Shown here: positions 46,920 through 56,308 of the stretch, in pieces | How the letters are laid out: each line of letters begins with the position of its first letter | Numbering within the stretch: the stretch's first letter is position 1 | Source of the DNA: Hafnia alvei | Lineage (GTDB): Bacteria; Pseudomonadota; Gammaproteobacteria; Enterobacterales; Enterobacteriaceae | Assembly (NCBI RefSeq): GCF_900095695.1 | Contig: NZ_FMIQ01000003.1 | Location: 56,419-120,418, forward strand | Direction: 5' to 3' | DNA: 64,000 bases | Notes under the pieces: model-generated | What the model saw: the letters and a program-made list of their open reading frames with translations, nothing else | The model's database searches: none | Told to the model about the DNA's origin: nothing | Translations under genes and position numbers: made by a program

Positions 46920-47862
46920 AATCGCTGGTAGCACACAGCAGCTTCACACTGAAAATAGGGTATCGCCAATGGATATGGCACTTCTGGAATTACAGGAGGC
47001 TTCGGGCAGTGCGCTGACCGAAACGCTGGAGGAGATAGGCATGGTTCTCAGTGGGCGACTGCGTGACTATCAGCGAGCGGATATGAAAGAGCGTCAGGAA
47101 CTGCGTCAGCAGGCTTTGTTGAAGATGGTGCAGCGTATGCAGCAGCAGGGCGATATGCCACCGCAAATGCAGCAGCAGAATGCTATCCAAAACATAGGCC
47201 AGCAGATCCTCAGCGTTGCAGCCCAACTGGTCGCCGATGATATTGGGCGCAAAAAGAAGAAGGCGCTCAGCGACCAGCTTTCTATGCTGATGGAAGAAGG
47301 CGGCTGGGAGATTGCCCTGTTTGGCATGTTAGAGCTGGGGCAGGTGGATAAAGGGGTATTAACGCAGATTAACCGGCTTTTTCAGCGGGCGATGGACGAA
47401 GAGGAAGTCACGTTGGCCGAATGGTTTCAACGCATTATGGCATGGCCAGAACGGCGGCAGCGGGTTAGGGTTTTATTGCGCGTTATGGCTTTTGAACTTT
47501 CGGCCTGCGTCGCAGGCGATCAACAACATCGCTTGGCGGCGGTGCTGGTTCGCCTACGTCGGCTACTGCTGTTTTTAGGGCTAGAAAAAGAGTGTCAGCG
47601 CGAAGAAAAGCTCTGCCAGCTCCCCGCAGAATCGCTACTTCCTTTACTGATAGATATGGCCAATGAAAGCTGGTTGTTTGAAGAGTGGCTTGCACCGCGT
47701 CTAACGTCGCTTGTGACTTCACGCCAGCTCTACAATCGACTATTACAGCATCTGGATGCTCTTTTTTCGTTAATGCCCGACCGCTGTTTTAGCGATGACG
47801 ATCAACGCGATCAAATTATCACTGTTTTACGTGGAATGAAGGGGGATCAGGTTATCGCCTGA
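46882..47862 (+). CDS. ssaL: Gatekeeper SsaL (SctW)
   Basis: 326-residue gatekeeper (SepL/InvE/YopN-TyeA fusion type). In SPI-2 the SsaL-SsaM-SpiC complex blocks effector export until neutral pH is sensed. GGWEIALFGMLELGQVDKGVL and the C-terminal LYNRLLQHLDALFSLMPDRCF fit the family. The start at ATG 46882 follows GGAGAG and overlaps ssaK by 38 bases. Confidence 0.88.
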   Translation: MRVSDITPAMNHEIAGSTQQLHTENRVSPMDMALLELQEASGSALTETLEEIGMVLSGRLRDYQRADMKERQELRQQALLKMVQRMQQQGDMPPQMQQQNAIQNIGQQILSVAAQLVADDIGRKKKKALSDQLSMLMEEGGWEIALFGMLELGQVDKGVLTQINRLFQRAMDEEEVTLAEWFQRIMAWPERRQRVRVLLRVMAFELSACVAGDQQHRLAAVLVRLRRLLLFLGLEKECQREEKLCQLPAESLLPLLIDMANESWLFEEWLAPRLTSLVTSRQLYNRLLQHLDALFSLMPDRCFSDDDQRDQIITVLRGMKGDQVIA

Positions 47863-47917
47863 TTCCGCGCCTGCGCCGCATCTGGAACTCTGTGTCCATG
47901 TTAAAGCGGAGGTGTTA

Positions 47918-48286
47918 ATGACGTTAGATCTAGTCACAGAGCGCAATATCCAGCTATTCATTCAGCTAGCGGATATGCCCACCTGCCGAGTAACAACCGA
48001 TATGTGTTGGTCTCGTGAGAAGTATGAAACCTATCTCAACTTCCGCGATGGGCGAATACACCTCAGCCAATGCCTACTTCAGGGATCGTTTGATAACGGT
48101 TTGCTGCTGCTGGCGCTATATCGCTGGCAGCCATGCGGTTTTGTTGGCATCCCTCAGCGATTTTTCCAGCTGCGTCGAGGCTTGGTGATTAGCTGTGCTC
48201 CTGCCGCCGACAGTACCGCCGAGCTATGGCTTCGTTTGCATCGCCGCCAACAGGCGTTTCTGGAGTCGCTATGCAACCCCCTGTAG
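47918..48286 (+). CDS. ssaM: SsaM, gatekeeper partner
   Basis: 122-residue protein, the length of Salmonella SsaM, in the same position between ssaL and ssaV. It works with SsaL and SsaB in the translocator-effector switch. The ATG at 47918 follows GGAGG (47908-47912); the frame opens two codons earlier at GTG. The stop lies 16 bases past the ssaV start. Confidence 0.85.
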   Translation: MTLDLVTERNIQLFIQLADMPTCRVTTDMCWSREKYETYLNFRDGRIHLSQCLLQGSFDNGLLLLALYRWQPCGFVGIPQRFFQLRRGLVISCAPAADSTAELWLRLHRRQQAFLESLCNPL

Positions 48287-50337
48287 TCAGTTTGAAAACA
48301 GTAAGCCTGAAAAGGCTTCAGCAGGCGATTGCAGCCTGCGCTGGGCGTCAAGACATCATATTGGCCGTAGTGTTGCTTATCGCCATTGTGATGATGATCC
48401 TGCCGTTGCCGACGTTTATGGTGGACATTCTCATTACGATCAACATCACTTTTTCGGTGATCCTGTTGTTGATCGCCATCTATATCAACGATCCGTTAGA
48501 TCTCTCGGTTTTCCCTTCGCTGTTGCTCATTACTACGCTGTATCGCCTGTCATTAACCATCAGCACATCGCGTTTAGTGCTGCTACAGCATAACGCAGGC
48601 AATATCGTGGATGCTTTTGGCCATTTTGTGGTTGGGGGCAATCTTACGGTGGGGCTGGTGATCTTCACTATTATTACCATCGTGCAGTTTATCGTGATTA
48701 CCAAAGGAACCGAGCGCGTGGCTGAGGTGAGCGCCCGTTTTTCCCTCGATGGCATGCCCGGTAAACAAATGAGCATTGATGGCGATCTGCGAGCGGGCGT
48801 AATCGATGCTCATCAGGCGCGGACATTACGTGAGCATGTTCAGCAGGAAAGCCGCTTTTTGGGGGCGATGGACGGAGCCATGAAGTTTGTAAAAGGGGAT
48901 GCTATTGCAGGGATTATCGTAGTCCTAGTGAACATTATCGGCGGCATTATTATTGCGGTTGTGCAATACGGTATGTCGCTGGGGAGTGCCGTACAAACCT
49001 ATAGCGTGCTCTCGATTGGCGACGGCTTATGCGGCCAGATCCCGTCACTGCTGATTTCATTAAGTGCGGGCATTATTGTGACCCGTGTGCCTGGCGAGAA
49101 AAAACAGAATCTCGCCAGCGAGCTTTCTACCCAGCTTGGCAAGCAGCCACAGGCGCTGATGCTGGCCGCGCTGGTTCTGATCTTATTCGCGTTGATACCG
49201 GGTTTTCCCTTCTTCGATTTCTTTGTGATGGCGGTATTTACGTCGCTGCCTTTCCTATTTATCTGGTATCGCAGACGTCGTCCTGAAGGCGCAGCCCCGA
49301 GCGCTGAAGAAATAACGGAAGAAGTGATGCAGCCAGGTGCCCGTCCGCTAACGTTGCGTTTGATGCCCGAGCTCAATACCAGCACGTTAGCCAGAGATAT
49401 TGACGCCGTACGCTGGACGCTGTTTGAAGAGTACGGCGTGCCTTTACCGGAAGTTAGCATCGTGGTTGATAGCCGAGATCGGGTGAAGGGTATGACGGTG
49501 CTTATTTACCAAGAGTCGGTTTTTTCGCTCGAGATACCTGCACATCCCTATTTATTGTTGAAGCCTGATGATCGGTTGGAATGTACGGTTCAGCCCCTGC
49601 CCGAAGGGATGGGCAATATTGTTTGGCTGACGCAAGAGATGGGCAAAAAAGCGCAGGGGCTTGGGCTGTCGGTGCTTGGCGGAAATCAGCGAGTTACGGT
49701 GCTATTGCGGCAGGTGTTGTTACGTCATATGGCGGAGTTTATCGGCGTACAGGAAGCTCGTTATCTGATGGACGCGATGGAAAAGCGTTATTCAGAACTG
49801 GTGAAAGAGTTACAGCGCCAACTGCCGATTAGCAAAATAACCGAAACCCTACAGCGTTTAGTGGCTGAAAGCGTGTCGATCCGTGATCTACGTATGATCT
49901 TCGGGACGCTGATTGAATGGGCTCCGCGTGAAAAAGACGTGCTGATGCTAACTGAATACGTACGTATCGCGCTGCGCAGGCATATTTTGCATCGGCTTAA
50001 ATCCGATGGGGATGTACTGCGGGTGCTGCGCGTCGGTGAGGGAATTGAAAACCTCATTCGTGAATCCATTCGCCAAACCTCTATGGGGACCTATGCGGCT
50101 TTGAGCCTTTCGCAAAGCACTCGCATACTCGCATTAATCCACACTGCGCAGGCCGAACATGGTGATTTGCGCGTGGTGACATCGATCGATGCCCGTCGTT
50201 TTCTACGCAAAATTATCGAGCCTACTCTGTTTGACGTGTCGGTGCTCTCTTGGCAGGAGTTGGGGGACAACTGCGCGGTACAGGTAGTGCAAAGCATTGA
50301 CCTTTCGGCAGAAGAGTTGGCCAATGATGACGATTAA
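48271..50337 (+). CDS. ssaV: Export gate protein SsaV (SctV)
   Basis: 688-residue FHIPEP/SctV protein. Eight predicted membrane helices (about 30-320), with the signature region around [20 protein letters not shown], and a large cytoplasmic nonameric domain. [18 protein letters not shown] [16 protein letters not shown] and [20 protein letters not shown] match Salmonella SsaV. The start at ATG 48271 is preceded by GGAG and fits SsaV length; the frame opens 15 codons earlier. Confidence 0.96.
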   Translation: MQPPVVSLKTVSLKRLQQAIAACAGRQDIILAVVLLIAIVMMILPLPTFMVDILITINITFSVILLLIAIYINDPLDLSVFPSLLLITTLYRLSLTISTSRLVLLQHNAGNIVDAFGHFVVGGNLTVGLVIFTIITIVQFIVITKGTERVAEVSARFSLDGMPGKQMSIDGDLRAGVIDAHQARTLREHVQQESRFLGAMDGAMKFVKGDAIAGIIVVLVNIIGGIIIAVVQYGMSLGSAVQTYSVLSIGDGLCGQIPSLLISLSAGIIVTRVPGEKKQNLASELSTQLGKQPQALMLAALVLILFALIPGFPFFDFFVMAVFTSLPFLFIWYRRRRPEGAAPSAEEITEEVMQPGARPLTLRLMPELNTSTLARDIDAVRWTLFEEYGVPLPEVSIVVDSRDRVKGMTVLIYQESVFSLEIPAHPYLLLKPDDRLECTVQPLPEGMGNIVWLTQEMGKKAQGLGLSVLGGNQRVTVLLRQVLLRHMAEFIGVQEARYLMDAMEKRYSELVKELQRQLPISKITETLQRLVAESVSIRDLRMIFGTLIEWAPREKDVLMLTEYVRIALRRHILHRLKSDGDVLRVLRVGEGIENLIRESIRQTSMGTYAALSLSQSTRILALIHTAQAEHGDLRVVTSIDARRFLRKIIEPTLFDVSVLSWQELGDNCAVQVVQSIDLSAEELANDDD

Positions 50338-51646
50338 AACTACATCTCTGGCGGCCTTGGAAAGGTGTCTTACTCCGCTGAGTCCGCCTCCGCATGGTTA
50401 TTTGAAAACAGGGCGACTTTTACATATTGGCGCAACGTTGATTAATGCCTATCTCCCCGGCGTTTTTATGGGTGAAGTTTGCCGATTATTGCCCGATGGA
50501 GCGCTTGCTGAAGTGGTTGGGATTGACGGTGCAACGGCATTGCTATCGCCCTTTGTGAGTACCGCGGGCTTGTTCTGTGGACAACCCATCCAGCCGCTCG
50601 CGCGGCGGCATTTGGTCGCAGTGGGGGATGATTTACTCGGACGCGTTGTGGATGGGTTGGGCCTACCCTTAGACGGAGGCCCCGCGTTGCAAGGCCCGTG
50701 GCGAGACTATGATGCACCGCCACCGTCTCCGCTAACTCGCCAACTGATTGATAAGCCGATGCTCACCGGTATTCGAGCCATTGATAGCGTTCTTACCTGC
50801 GGAGAGGGGCAGCGCATCGGCATTTTTGCCGCCGCGGGAGTAGGAAAGAGCACGCTAATGTCGATGCTGTGCAACAGCCCAGATAGCGATATTAACGTCT
50901 TAGTTCTCATTGGCGAGCGTGGACGCGAGGTGCGTGAATTCATTGAGCAAAAGCTGGGTGAGGAGGGGCGTAGTCGCTGTGTCATAGTGGTCTCTACCTC
51001 TGATCGGCCTGCGCTTGAACGCATGCGCGCGCTGTTTGTTGCTACCACCATTGCCGAAGCATTCCGTGATCGAGGTAAGCGTGTTCTGCTGTTTGCCGAC
51101 TCACTCACGCGCTACGCCCGAGCCGCGCGTGAGATAGCTCTCGCCAGCGGGGAGGTTGCGGTACCAGGTAGCTACCCTCCGTGTGTTTTTGCTGCTTTGC
51201 CGCGTTTGCTTGAGCGGGCTGGCAAGGGTGAGAGTGGCAGCATCACCGCCTTTTATACCGTGCTGGTCGAGGGTGATGACATGAATGAACCTCTTGCCGA
51301 TGAAGTCAGGTCGTTGCTCGACGGACACATCGTTCTTTCACGCCGTTTGGCCGAATCTGCCCATTTCCCCGCCATTGATGTGTTAGCCAGCCTAAGTCGA
51401 ATTATGCCGATGGTAACCAGCGTAGAGCACCGCGAACTTGCCAATATGCTGCGCAGGCGATTGTCGATATATCGTGATGTCGAGCTTTTAGTGCGGGTGG
51501 GAGAGTTCACACGTGGAGAGGATCCGCAGGCTGATTGCGCGGTGGAAAGCTACCCCGCTATTTGCCATTTCTTGCAACAACAGGGTAATGAATTATGCAA
51601 TCTCGACGAACTGCTGCGACAGCTACGTTATCTGACGGGCAACTGA
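50324..51646 (+). CDS. ssaN: T3SS ATPase SsaN (SctN)
   Basis: 440-residue hexameric ATPase that strips chaperones and unfolds effectors. Walker A AAGVGKST (near 170), [12 protein letters not shown] and the Walker B region [19 protein letters not shown] are clear, along with AVPGSYPP. The start is one of two adjacent ATGs at 50324/50327, overlapping ssaV by 14 bases; the longer frame from a TTG at 50297 is unlikely. Stop and ssaO start share TGATG. Confidence 0.97.
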   Translation: MMTIKTTSLAALERCLTPLSPPPHGYLKTGRLLHIGATLINAYLPGVFMGEVCRLLPDGALAEVVGIDGATALLSPFVSTAGLFCGQPIQPLARRHLVAVGDDLLGRVVDGLGLPLDGGPALQGPWRDYDAPPPSPLTRQLIDKPMLTGIRAIDSVLTCGEGQRIGIFAAAGVGKSTLMSMLCNSPDSDINVLVLIGERGREVREFIEQKLGEEGRSRCVIVVSTSDRPALERMRALFVATTIAEAFRDRGKRVLLFADSLTRYARAAREIALASGEVAVPGSYPPCVFAALPRLLERAGKGESGSITAFYTVLVEGDDMNEPLADEVRSLLDGHIVLSRRLAESAHFPAIDVLASLSRIMPMVTSVEHRELANMLRRRLSIYRDVELLVRVGEFTRGEDPQADCAVESYPAICHFLQQQGNELCNLDELLRQLRYLTGN

Positions 51647-52020
51647 TGCTGCACTGTTTACTCAAGATCAAAGATCGCCGTGAAGATCGTCTGCGGCGGC
51701 AAATGGCGGAGCTAACGCGTCAACGTGTGCAAACTGAGGTTATGCAGCGCAAATGCCAAGCTCGGCGCGATGAGTTAATGCAGTTGCTCAACCAGATACT
51801 CACGTGGTCTGGGACCTTACTCGCCAATGCGTTGATGGAACAAAAGCAAACAATGGGGGGGCTATTTCATGAAGAGCACAGTTTGGCACTACAGCAACGT
51901 TCACTGTTAGACGCACAAAAACGACTGCAGGAACGGCTAAATGTGCTGCATCAAGAGCTGATTATCGTCATGAAAAAGAAGGAAAAGCTGAAGGAGTTAC
52001 TGAGCAATGAATGTTATTAG
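51646..52020 (+). CDS. ssaO: Stalk protein SsaO (SctO)
   Basis: 124-residue coiled-coil protein in the YscO/FliJ position, one residue from the Salmonella length. It is charged and helical throughout (RREDRLRRQMAELTRQRVQ-like), as expected for the stalk that enters the ATPase. ATG overlaps the ssaN stop (TGATG), so translation is coupled. Confidence 0.88.
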   Translation: MLHCLLKIKDRREDRLRRQMAELTRQRVQTEVMQRKCQARRDELMQLLNQILTWSGTLLANALMEQKQTMGGLFHEEHSLALQQRSLLDAQKRLQERLNVLHQELIIVMKKKEKLKELLSNECY

Positions 52021-52381
52021 AGCGGAAGGCTGTATTTGGCATGCCGTGCAAAGTCATGGCGAAGAGGAAGGGGCGTGCTCGTCCGATACTCACAAATTTA
52101 CGCGGTTCATGGGACCGATGGTGAAGACGCCGCGCAGCGCCACCGAGCAATCGGTATTGCTGTGTCAGCATACGAGTCGCTATCGATTAGTCGGGGGAAT
52201 AGCCGCTGGATTGGTGTGTGAAATTAATGTGCTTGAGGGTAAAACCCATTTAAAAGTGCTGGTGCCGCAGTATGCGTTATTTACCCAGCTGACCCGTTTT
52301 TCCTCGTGGCTTAATACTGAACTTCATGCTGCCGGGCACAGCGTTACGTTGGAGGTGTTCTATGCCCAAGATGCTACCTGA
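52007..52381 (+). CDS. ssaP: SsaP, needle-length/substrate-switch protein (SctP)
   Basis: 124-residue protein in the SctP position, the same length as Salmonella SsaP. It is poorly conserved, as this family usually is; the C-terminal half (KTHLKVLVPQYALFTQLTRF) looks like a small globular substrate-switch domain. The assignment rests mainly on order and length. It overlaps both neighbours. Confidence 0.75.
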   Translation: MNVIRAEGCIWHAVQSHGEEEGACSSDTHKFTRFMGPMVKTPRSATEQSVLLCQHTSRYRLVGGIAAGLVCEINVLEGKTHLKVLVPQYALFTQLTRFSSWLNTELHAAGHSVTLEVFYAQDAT

Positions 52382-53366
52382 GGAAAGCGAAATTGCTCGG
52401 TTACTCCCCTCAGAGGGTATCGCGTTAGGGCCCTTGCACGTTTGTGCTCGGCAATGGACAGATGCTCAGGAAGGCATCGTCTTTTCAGTCATGTTAGGGA
52501 CGATAAGGTGTGAAATCTGGTTACTGGAAAGTGACTGGCAAGCGTGGTGCGAAGGGATGATTGGTTCATCAGCGCCAGAATTTATTGATACGGGCCTGCT
52601 ATTTGGCATCGCCGAATGGGGGCTATCGCCATTAATCGCGGCAAGCGGTGCAGAGATGCGACGTTCAATGAGTCGCCCAATCCGATGCAGTCTTTTGCCT
52701 GATCAAATTGCGCTGACGTTCAGTTGGCAGGTAGAGCACTATCAATTTCATACCCTGTTATTCAATTGGCCTACGACATATTTTCAGACGATTGCGAAGC
52801 AAGTTTTGCCCAGAGTACGGCCTGTACGTTTGTTACCACCTATCACTTTTGCTTGCTATGTGGGCTGGTGTTTGGTTTCGCTCAGTGAGCTGAGAAATAT
52901 CAGCGTGGGCATCGGATTGCGGATACAAGCCTTTGGCGATCTACGTGGCGGAGAGTGTGTTTTGTTGCTGTCTGCGGGCATCGTCGCGCGGGTATGCATG
53001 GCGTCGGAGGAGCACATGAAAATTAATGAGCTGGTGCAGGATGTAGAAAGCCTGCTGCAGGAAGAGCGTGATAATACCGACTGCCTGCAATCTCTAACGG
53101 TCGACGTTAACGAACTGCCGCAAAAGTTGCTGGTGGAGGTCGGGCAGGTTGATATTTCCTTGGGGGCGTTACGCTCGTTGAGTGAGGGCGATCTCTTGCC
53201 CGCTGAGGCGCAGTTCTCTTCTGAGGTTAAGCTGCGCCTGAATGGGCGAGTCATTGGCCTTGGTGAACTGATCGGCTGTGGCGATAGCTTTCTTGTGCGA
53301 ATCAGCCATTGGTACCTGAATTCTGCGGAGCAGCCGCAGATACAAGAGGATACGGTCAATACCTGA
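52362..53366 (+). CDS. ssaQ: C-ring protein SsaQ (SctQ), full length
   Basis: 334-residue sorting-platform (C-ring) protein. The C-terminal SpoA domain (about 255-325) includes VEVGQVDISLGALRSLSEGD and VIGLGELIGCGDSFLVRI. The start at ATG 52362 overlaps ssaP by 20 bases. The gene contains an internal ribosome binding site and start for a short form, listed separately. Confidence 0.93.
   Translation: MPKMLPEESEIARLLPSEGIALGPLHVCARQWTDAQEGIVFSVMLGTIRCEIWLLESDWQAWCEGMIGSSAPEFIDTGLLFGIAEWGLSPLIAASGAEMRRSMSRPIRCSLLPDQIALTFSWQVEHYQFHTLLFNWPTTYFQTIAKQVLPRVRPVRLLPPITFACYVGWCLVSLSELRNISVGIGLRIQAFGDLRGGECVLLLSAGIVARVCMASEEHMKINELVQDVESLLQEERDNTDCLQSLTVDVNELPQKLLVEVGQVDISLGALRSLSEGDLLPAEAQFSSEVKLRLNGRVIGLGELIGCGDSFLVRISHWYLNSAEQPQIQEDTVNT
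53016..53366 (+). CDS. ssaQ: SsaQ short form by internal initiation
   Basis: In frame inside ssaQ, GGAGGA (53006-53011) is followed 4 bases later by ATG at 53016, giving a 116-residue product that is the C-terminal SpoA part. Salmonella SsaQ and several SctQ proteins are known to make exactly such a short form, which chaperones the full protein. The strong, well-spaced site here supports the same. Confidence 0.75.
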   Translation: MKINELVQDVESLLQEERDNTDCLQSLTVDVNELPQKLLVEVGQVDISLGALRSLSEGDLLPAEAQFSSEVKLRLNGRVIGLGELIGCGDSFLVRISHWYLNSAEQPQIQEDTVNT

Positions 53367-53427
53367 TAGTGGTGGCGTTGGGCGGTGGCTATAACTGGTT
53401 CATCGTTGGATCCATTAAGGAAATACC

Positions 53428-54075
53428 ATGTCTTTGCCTGATTCTCCTTGGCAGCTCATCGCCCTGCTGTTCCTGCTATCGATATTGCCGCTGGCCATTG
53501 TCATGGGAACCTCATTCCTTAAATTGGCGGTGGTGTTTTCGATCTTACGCAACGCGTTAGGTATTCAGCAGGTGCCGCCAAACATGGCGCTGTATGGGCT
53601 GGCGCTGGTGCTCTCCATGTTTATTATGGCGCCGACCTTGCTGGCGGTGAAAGCACAGTGGCATCCGGTAGCAGAAGCCGGAGCGCCGCCGTGGATGAGC
53701 GGCTGGGATAGCCATGCGATCGGGCCTTATCGCCAGTTTTTGCAAAAAAACTCGGATGAAAAAGAGGCGCGTTATTTCCGCAATCTGGTTGCTAAAACCT
53801 GGCCTGAAGGGGTGCGTCGGCGGGTGAAGCCGGACTCGCTTTTGATCCTACTCCCCGCGTTTACCGTTAGCCAACTGACGCAGGCATTTCGTATCGGGTT
53901 GCTTATCTATCTGCCTTTTCTGGCGATTGACCTGTTGGTCTCTAATATTTTGCTGGCTATGGGCATGATGATGGTGTCGCCGATGACCATATCGCTGCCG
54001 TTTAAGTTACTGATTTTTCTATTGGCAGGGGGATGGGACCTGATTCTTTCTCAACTTGTGCAGAGTTTCTTATGA
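53428..54075 (+). CDS. ssaR: Export gate protein SsaR (SctR)
   Basis: 215-residue FliP/SctR protein, the Salmonella length, forming the R5-S4-T1 export gate. GTSFLKLAVVFSILRNALGIQ and QLTQAFRIGLLIYLPFLAIDLL match the family signatures; about four membrane helices. The stop overlaps ssaS. Confidence 0.96.
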   Translation: MSLPDSPWQLIALLFLLSILPLAIVMGTSFLKLAVVFSILRNALGIQQVPPNMALYGLALVLSMFIMAPTLLAVKAQWHPVAEAGAPPWMSGWDSHAIGPYRQFLQKNSDEKEARYFRNLVAKTWPEGVRRRVKPDSLLILLPAFTVSQLTQAFRIGLLIYLPFLAIDLLVSNILLAMGMMMVSPMTISLPFKLLIFLLAGGWDLILSQLVQSFL

Positions 54076-54338
54076 GCGATGCCAATCTTGCTCGTTTTGT
54101 GACTGAACTAATGTGGCTGGTGCTGATGACATCTTTGCCTGTGGTATTGGTGGCATCGGTGGTTGGGATTGCGGTGAGTTTATTTCAGGCACTGACTCAG
54201 ATTCAGGATCAAACCTTGCAGTTTATGATCAAACTGCTGGCCGTTGCGCTAATGCTGATGGCGACCTATCACTGGTTGGGGGGCTTACTTCTGGCCTATA
54301 CCCGGCAGGTGTTATTACAGATAGGTGTCCACGGATGA
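54072..54338 (+). CDS. ssaS: Export gate protein SsaS (SctS)
   Basis: 88-residue FliQ/SctS protein, same length as in Salmonella. VVLVASVVGIAVSLFQALTQ and IQDQTLQFMIKLLAVAL are family hallmarks; two membrane helices. The ATG at 54072 overlaps the ssaR stop (ATGA). Confidence 0.96.
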   Translation: MSDANLARFVTELMWLVLMTSLPVVLVASVVGIAVSLFQALTQIQDQTLQFMIKLLAVALMLMATYHWLGGLLLAYTRQVLLQIGVHG

Positions 54339-55108
54339 TTAGTCAGATCAATGACGGCCTGGTCACCCTTGCTTTGGCCATGATGAGGCCGCTGGGGCTT
54401 ACGCTGCTGTTTCCTCTGCTACAAATAGGCAGTTTGGGATCGTCGTTGATCCGTAACGGTATCTTGCTGGCGATCGCGTTACCGATGTGGCCGATCATTA
54501 ATGCGCAGCCGATTGTTCATCAAGGCTGGGGTTGGGTTAGCGTTATTCCCGGCGAAATGATCATTGGTCTGCTCTTAGGGTTTTGCGCCGCGATCCCTTT
54601 CTGGGCCGTCGATATGGCGGGATTTCTGATTGATACGCTGCGTGGCGCCACCATGGGAACCGTATTCAATCCGGCGATGTCGGTGCAAACCTCAATTTTT
54701 GGTTTGTTGTTTAGCCAGTTTTTATGCGCGCTGTTTTTTATTTCTGGTGGTTTTAATCTGCTTCTTTCTGCGCTGTATGCGTCATACGACTATTTTCCCG
54801 TTGGCAAAACGATGGCGTTTAATCACGCTTTTTTAGATTTTCTCCTTGCCGAGTGGCAGATCCTTTATCGTCTATGCCTTAGCTTTTCACTGCCAGCCGT
54901 ACTCAGCATGGTATTGGCTGATTTAGCGTTGGGATTGCTCAATCGTTCCGCTCAGCAACTTAACGTGTTCTTTTTATCCATGCCGATAAAAAGCGTGCTG
55001 GCGCTCTTTCTGCTACTGCTGTCGCTGCCCTATGCATTTCATCGCTACCAGTTGGAAAGTGAAGTGTTGTATCGACATGTGAGCCAATGGTTAGCCAGCC
55101 ATGAGTGA
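54335..55108 (+). CDS. ssaT: Export gate protein SsaT (SctT)
   Basis: 257-residue FliR/SctT protein (Salmonella 259) with about six membrane helices: LLLGFCAAIPFWAVDMAGFL and MPIKSVLALFLLLLSLPYA fit the family. The open frame extends far upstream into ssaS, but the ATG at 54335 (ATGA overlap with the ssaS stop) is the start that fits the family. Confidence 0.95.
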   Translation: MISQINDGLVTLALAMMRPLGLTLLFPLLQIGSLGSSLIRNGILLAIALPMWPIINAQPIVHQGWGWVSVIPGEMIIGLLLGFCAAIPFWAVDMAGFLIDTLRGATMGTVFNPAMSVQTSIFGLLFSQFLCALFFISGGFNLLLSALYASYDYFPVGKTMAFNHAFLDFLLAEWQILYRLCLSFSLPAVLSMVLADLALGLLNRSAQQLNVFFLSMPIKSVLALFLLLLSLPYAFHRYQLESEVLYRHVSQWLASHE

Positions 55109-56144
55109 AAAAACTGAACAGCCCACGCAGAAAAAAAAACGTGATAGCCGCCAAGAGGGGCAGGTGGTTAAAAGCATGGAGATCACCTCCGGCGTGCAAT
55201 TGCTCGCTGTGCTGGCATTTTTTCATTTCTTTTCAGATGCGGTTGTCGAGTGCGTCGCTCAGTTGATACTGCTGTCTGCACAGCTAATTAATCAACCCTT
55301 TGACTATGCCGTGAGCATGATGACGCGGGCGTTGCTTAACGCTGGAGGGAGAATGTTTGCCCTATTCGGTGGGATGCTGGCCATCGCTACCGTGGCCAGT
55401 GTGTTGGCTCAGGTGGGATTTATGCTGGCAACGAAAGCGGTTGGTTTTAAAGGCGAGAAGATTAATCCCGTGAATAATCTCAAGCAGATATTTTCTCTGC
55501 ATAGTCTGATTGAGCTGCTTAAATCGAGTCTAAAAGTGGTCTTGCTATGTCTAATTTTCGTGTATCTGTTTAGCTATTACGCACCCACTTTTCAGGCGTT
55601 GCCATACTGTGACCCTGCCTGTGCTATTCCTGTCTTTTCGACCTTCGTTCGTTGGATGTGGTATGCATTACTGACATTTTACGTAGTGCTGGGTGTTTTT
55701 GACTACGCCTTTCAAAGTCACAACACCATGAAGCAGCAGCGAATGAGTAAGGAGGATGTGAAGCAGGAAAATAAAGATATGGAGGGTGACCCACAGATGA
55801 AAAAGCGTCGCCGTGATTTGCAGCGCGAATTACAAAGTGGGAGCCTTGCGCAGAACGTGAAGCAATCCGCGGTTGTGGTGCGTAATCCAACCCATATTGC
55901 GATTTGTTTGGGCTACGATCCCGTTGATATGCCAATTCCTCGAATACTAGACAAAGGAGTTGATGCCCGAGCTGAGCATATCGTTAATCTTGCTCTGCGG
56001 GAGTCTATTCCGGTGGTCGAAAATATTGCCTTGGCGCGCCAGCTGTTTCAGGAAGTGCAATACGGTGAAATGATCCCAGAATCGCTGTTTGAACCCGTCG
56101 CTGCGCTGTTAAGGCTGGTGTTAAACATTAACTATGATGTCTAG
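55101..56144 (+). CDS. ssaU: Autoproteolytic switch protein SsaU (SctU)
   Basis: 347-residue FlhB/SctU protein that changes specificity from early to late substrates by self-cleavage at Asn-Pro in RNPTHIAICLGYD (near 265). Four membrane helices in the N-terminal half, then a charged linker and cytoplasmic domain. Last apparatus gene; the following 164 bases have no gene and may hold a promoter for the effector-chaperone pair. Confidence 0.96.
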   Translation: MSEKTEQPTQKKKRDSRQEGQVVKSMEITSGVQLLAVLAFFHFFSDAVVECVAQLILLSAQLINQPFDYAVSMMTRALLNAGGRMFALFGGMLAIATVASVLAQVGFMLATKAVGFKGEKINPVNNLKQIFSLHSLIELLKSSLKVVLLCLIFVYLFSYYAPTFQALPYCDPACAIPVFSTFVRWMWYALLTFYVVLGVFDYAFQSHNTMKQQRMSKEDVKQENKDMEGDPQMKKRRRDLQRELQSGSLAQNVKQSAVVVRNPTHIAICLGYDPVDMPIPRILDKGVDARAEHIVNLALRESIPVVENIALARQLFQEVQYGEMIPESLFEPVAALLRLVLNINYDV

Positions 56145-56308
56145 TAAAAGGAGTAAGCAGCAGGGAATAGATATCCGCGGTTGTATATGACTCAGTGCAT
56201 ATTATTATTTTTAGTAACCTCAGGTAATTACCTCATGGTGCGCTTTTTAAAAAAATAATATTGTTTTTTTGTTGTGTTGATCATGAGCGTATTAAATCGG
56301 AGGGTATT

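Noticed and set aside
48226..48270. Upstream start for ssaV
   Set aside because: Adds 15 residues from within ssaM; the ATG at 48271 has a GGAG site and fits the length of SctV proteins.
54113..54334. Long N-terminal extension of ssaT
   Set aside because: It translates ssaS in a wrong frame; the ATG at 54335 has the standard ATGA coupling and gives the family length.
30874..56144. The T3SS as SPI-2 of Salmonella itself
   Set aside because: Protein lengths and sequences differ throughout, the neighbours (alr-yqhD, srfABC, CP4-like island) are wrong for Salmonella, and ssaE/sseD differ in structure.
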